A DNA stretch of 64,000 nt from Sebaldella termitidis ATCC 33386 (GTDB lineage: Bacteria > Fusobacteriota > Fusobacteriia > Fusobacteriales > Leptotrichiaceae), in the NCBI RefSeq assembly GCF_000024405.1, contig NC_013517.1, forward strand, positions 3,379,989 to 3,443,988, written 5' to 3'. The notes beneath the pieces are model-generated. The model made no database searches and was not told the origin of the DNA. It saw nothing but the letters and a program-made list of their open reading frames with translations. How positions within the stretch are numbered: position 1 is the stretch's first letter; the number at the start of each line of letters is the position of its first letter. The translations under genes were made by a program, and so were the position numbers. Shown in pieces: positions 62,297 through 64,000 of this stretch.

Positions 62297-62620
62297 ATGA
62301 ATAAAAGAATTTTTTCAATAGGAATTTTAGCATTAAGTTTAGGAATGACAGGCATGGCTAACCCAAACCCAAATAACGGAAGACCGAATATGCCGAAAAG
62401 AAACTTTCAGAGACAGGCTATGACGCCGGAAATGCAGAAGCAGAGAATAGCGATAGAAGAAAAACAGCTGGCTATAAAAAAAGAGATGATAAAAGACAAG
62501 CCGAACTGGACACAGATAGAAAAGCTCAACAGAGAAATTGCACTGGAGCATGCATCAGCAAAGACTGAAAGAATGAAACAGATGAAAGAAAACATGGCAA
62601 ATCAAGCTTTACCTAAATAA
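62297..62620 (+). CDS. Small exported protein, Spy/CpxP-like in composition
   Basis: 107 aa. A signal peptide (MNKRIFSIGILALSLGMTGMA) precedes an Asn/Pro-rich spacer and a strongly basic helical segment rich in Met, Lys and Gln. AGGAGATGATCAAA places the start at 62297, not at the ATG at 62288 that overlaps the site. The helical, Met/Gln-rich periplasmic layout is like Spy-type chaperones or metal-binding proteins; no firm match. Monocistronic with a strong terminator. Confidence 0.7.
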   Translation: MNKRIFSIGILALSLGMTGMANPNPNNGRPNMPKRNFQRQAMTPEMQKQRIAIEEKQLAIKKEMIKDKPNWTQIEKLNREIALEHASAKTERMKQMKENMANQALPK

Positions 62621-62641
62621 TTAAAATTTTATATTATAATT

Positions 62642-62668
62642 ACAGGAATTTCTATTCCTGTTTTTTTA
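62642..62668 (+). terminator. Terminator of the small exported protein gene
   Basis: Perfect stem ACAGGAAT/ATTCCTGT, 4-base loop, seven T. Confidence 0.85.
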
Positions 62669-62698
62669 TACCTCTGTTTATTTTATAATTATAAACAT

Positions 62699-62748
62699 AA
62701 AAATCAAGACTGTCCCTTTCAAATTTTAAAGAGTAATCCTGATTTTTA
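62699..62748 (-). terminator. Terminator of the right-edge autotransporter
   Basis: Minus-strand stem AAAAATCAGGA/TCTTGATTTTT (one mismatch) about 30 bases after the stop codon; the loop is long and contains CTTT/AAAG pairing. Confidence 0.6.
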
Positions 62749-62778
62749 TGTATTTTTTAGTTCTATACCGGATAAATA

Positions 62779-64000
62779 CTATTTCAGTATATAAGAAATT
62801 CCAGTCTTGATATTATGATTTTCATAATTTTCATTATATTCATATGTATATCCCGCCTGAATACTGAATTTTTCAGAAACTTTTACGTCAAAATCAATAT
62901 AAGCATCAAAAGAATCTCTGGCATAATGAAGCTTTTCCATTTTATATCCATTACTCATATTTCTTTCTTCATGAAAAGTATCTGTAAAATTATAGCTGTA
63001 ATTAATCCCAGCATTCCATTTTAGTGTATTATTCTGACTATTTCCTATTCCAATACCAAGAATACCGGTAAAACCTTCTCCGCTGGCAGAACTTATATCT
63101 GACATTCCGTCAGTTCTTATTTTGCCTTCATATACTCTTGTATAATCAATACCTATACCTGGTCTCAGATTCAGCCTGTCCTCAAAGATAGTCTTATTAT
63201 ATACTGCATCAAAACCTGCTTTAAAAACATTGGAATCATAATAACTGTCAGCCGTCCCCAGACCCATCCAGTCAAAAGCTGTCTCATGGTAGTTATGCCC
63301 GTAACCTAACCTTGCTCCTAAATCCCAGTTATTTTTTGTATATTTTCCAAAAATTCCGGCATTTACGGACTCTATATCTTCTGAATCGTTATTTTCATAT
63401 TTTACATCATTATTTGAGTATGATAATGCAAAACCGGCATAAAGATTTTCACTTTGCTTATATATAAAACTTCCGGCAATACCATTAGAATTTACATCAT
63501 AATCGTAATTATAATTATTTTTGGCATTGAATTCCGAATTAAATTTAGTTCCTGAATATTCCAGCGAAAATTTATGATCACCGGGTTTCATGTCTGCTGT
63601 CCCTGTCTGCATAACTCTTTTTACATAATTGTCGAGTTTATTTAAATTATCAAGATCAACTCTGTTTCTTGGGACAGAATTTATTTTGCCATATTCTTGT
63701 CCCGGCTTTACGTCAGGATCAGGTTGATTTGTTGGCGGGTCAGAGCTTTTTGATTCTTTTGTATAAATTTCATCCATAACTGTTACACCGTTTTCAATTC
63801 TTGATACAGTGTCTCTTTTCCAGCCGTCTAAAGTTTCTAATTCGCTGGAAACGGAAAATTTAAAATCCGGATTCACAGCCTGTTGTTTATTTGAAATAAT
63901 TATGCTTTTTATCGAAATTCTGTCTTTTTCGCCGCTTTTCTGTGCTTCTGTTATCAAATTATCGGTAGTTCCCCCTTTATTTATAAGAACGACTTTACCG
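62779..64000 (-). CDS. Autotransporter, C-terminal part (5' end outside window)
   Basis: The frame is open to base 64000, so the gene is cut by the window edge; the TTG at 63957 is not a start. A short visible passenger end (GKVVLINKGGTTDN, beta-helix-like) is followed by a proline linker (SSDPPTNQPDPDVKPG). An autotransporter barrel of about 290 residues follows, with alternating aromatic/glycine strands ending in Ile-Leu-Lys rather than the usual aromatic residue. The passenger's role is unknown. Confidence 0.88.
   Translation of the reverse strand, partial: GKVVLINKGGTTDNLITEAQKSGEKDRISIKSIIISNKQQAVNPDFKFSVSSELETLDGWKRDTVSRIENGVTVMDEIYTKESKSSDPPTNQPDPDVKPGQEYGKINSVPRNRVDLDNLNKLDNYVKRVMQTGTADMKPGDHKFSLEYSGTKFNSEFNAKNNYNYDYDVNSNGIAGSFIYKQSENLYAGFALSYSNNDVKYENNDSEDIESVNAGIFGKYTKNNWDLGARLGYGHNYHETAFDWMGLGTADSYYDSNVFKAGFDAVYNKTIFEDRLNLRPGIGIDYTRVYEGKIRTDGMSDISSASGEGFTGILGIGIGNSQNNTLKWNAGINYSYNFTDTFHEERNMSNGYKMEKLHYARDSFDAYIDFDVKVSEKFSIQAGYTYEYNENYENHNIKTGISYILK

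Noticed and set aside
1-64000. rRNA, tRNA, CRISPR arrays, transposases, integrases, prophage genes, attachment sites
   Set aside because: Looked for on both strands; no cloverleaf, regularly spaced repeats, or mobile-element proteins were recognised.

Overview
The window is AT-rich chromosomal DNA from a diderm anaerobe. Long type V autotransporters (one carrying the N-terminal region typical of fusobacterial autotransporters), a glycyl radical enzyme, a molybdenum aldehyde oxidoreductase, two PTS systems and an exosortase K/MSEP-CTERM pair together suggest Fusobacteriota, family Leptotrichiaceae, most likely Sebaldella or a close relative. This assignment is inferred from gene content only. 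No rRNA, tRNA, CRISPR array or intact insertion sequence was seen. Both window edges cut through autotransporter genes.

Layout. 1-5.1 kb: 3' end of an autotransporter, aquaporin, MOSC protein, AraC regulator, cupin. 5.2-8.3 kb: exosortase K and its probable dedicated substrate. 8.5-11.2 kb: a MerR-type promoter driving aldo/keto reductase-flavodoxin-aldo/keto reductase. 11.3-12.2 kb: lytic transglycosylase followed by a frameshifted small membrane-protein gene. 12.5-20.8 kb: a giant (about 2760 aa) autotransporter. 21.4-27.3 kb: a mannosylglycerate-type locus (split fructose-family PTS, GH38 hydrolase, LacI regulator, palindromic operator). 27.5-33.5 kb: DKNYY-repeat protein, Gfo/Idh/MocA oxidoreductase, coiled-coil protein, cytoplasmic alpha-amylase, phosphohexomutase.

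33.7-42.8 kb: a mannose-family PTS (IIA, IIB, IIC, IID) led by a divergent DeoC-like aldolase, next to a glycyl radical enzyme, its activase and two paralogous DeoR regulators. The aldolase/PTS and radical-enzyme operons share a nearly identical promoter/operator block, so they probably form one regulon: PTS uptake and phosphorylation, radical C-O bond cleavage or dehydration, then aldol cleavage. The substrate is not known; a pentitol or an anhydrohexitol would each fit.

43.0-51.8 kb: two proteins of unknown function with a gene remnant between them, a molybdate transporter operon (modABCD) and a heterodimeric ABC transporter of the YbtPQ/IrtAB type. A candidate small RNA lies at 52.08-52.22 kb. 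52.8-61.9 kb: a Mop-type molybdenum aldehyde oxidoreductase followed by six accessory genes (flavin/dicluster oxidoreductase, zinc-ribbon protein, methyltransferase, C-GCAxxG-C-C protein, radical SAM protein, AMP-dependent ligase). This set matches one known beside Mop in Desulfovibrio, and its biochemical role is undefined. The modABCD operon and the MOSC protein are plausible partners for the molybdenum enzyme. 62.3-64 kb: a small exported protein and the 3' end of another autotransporter.
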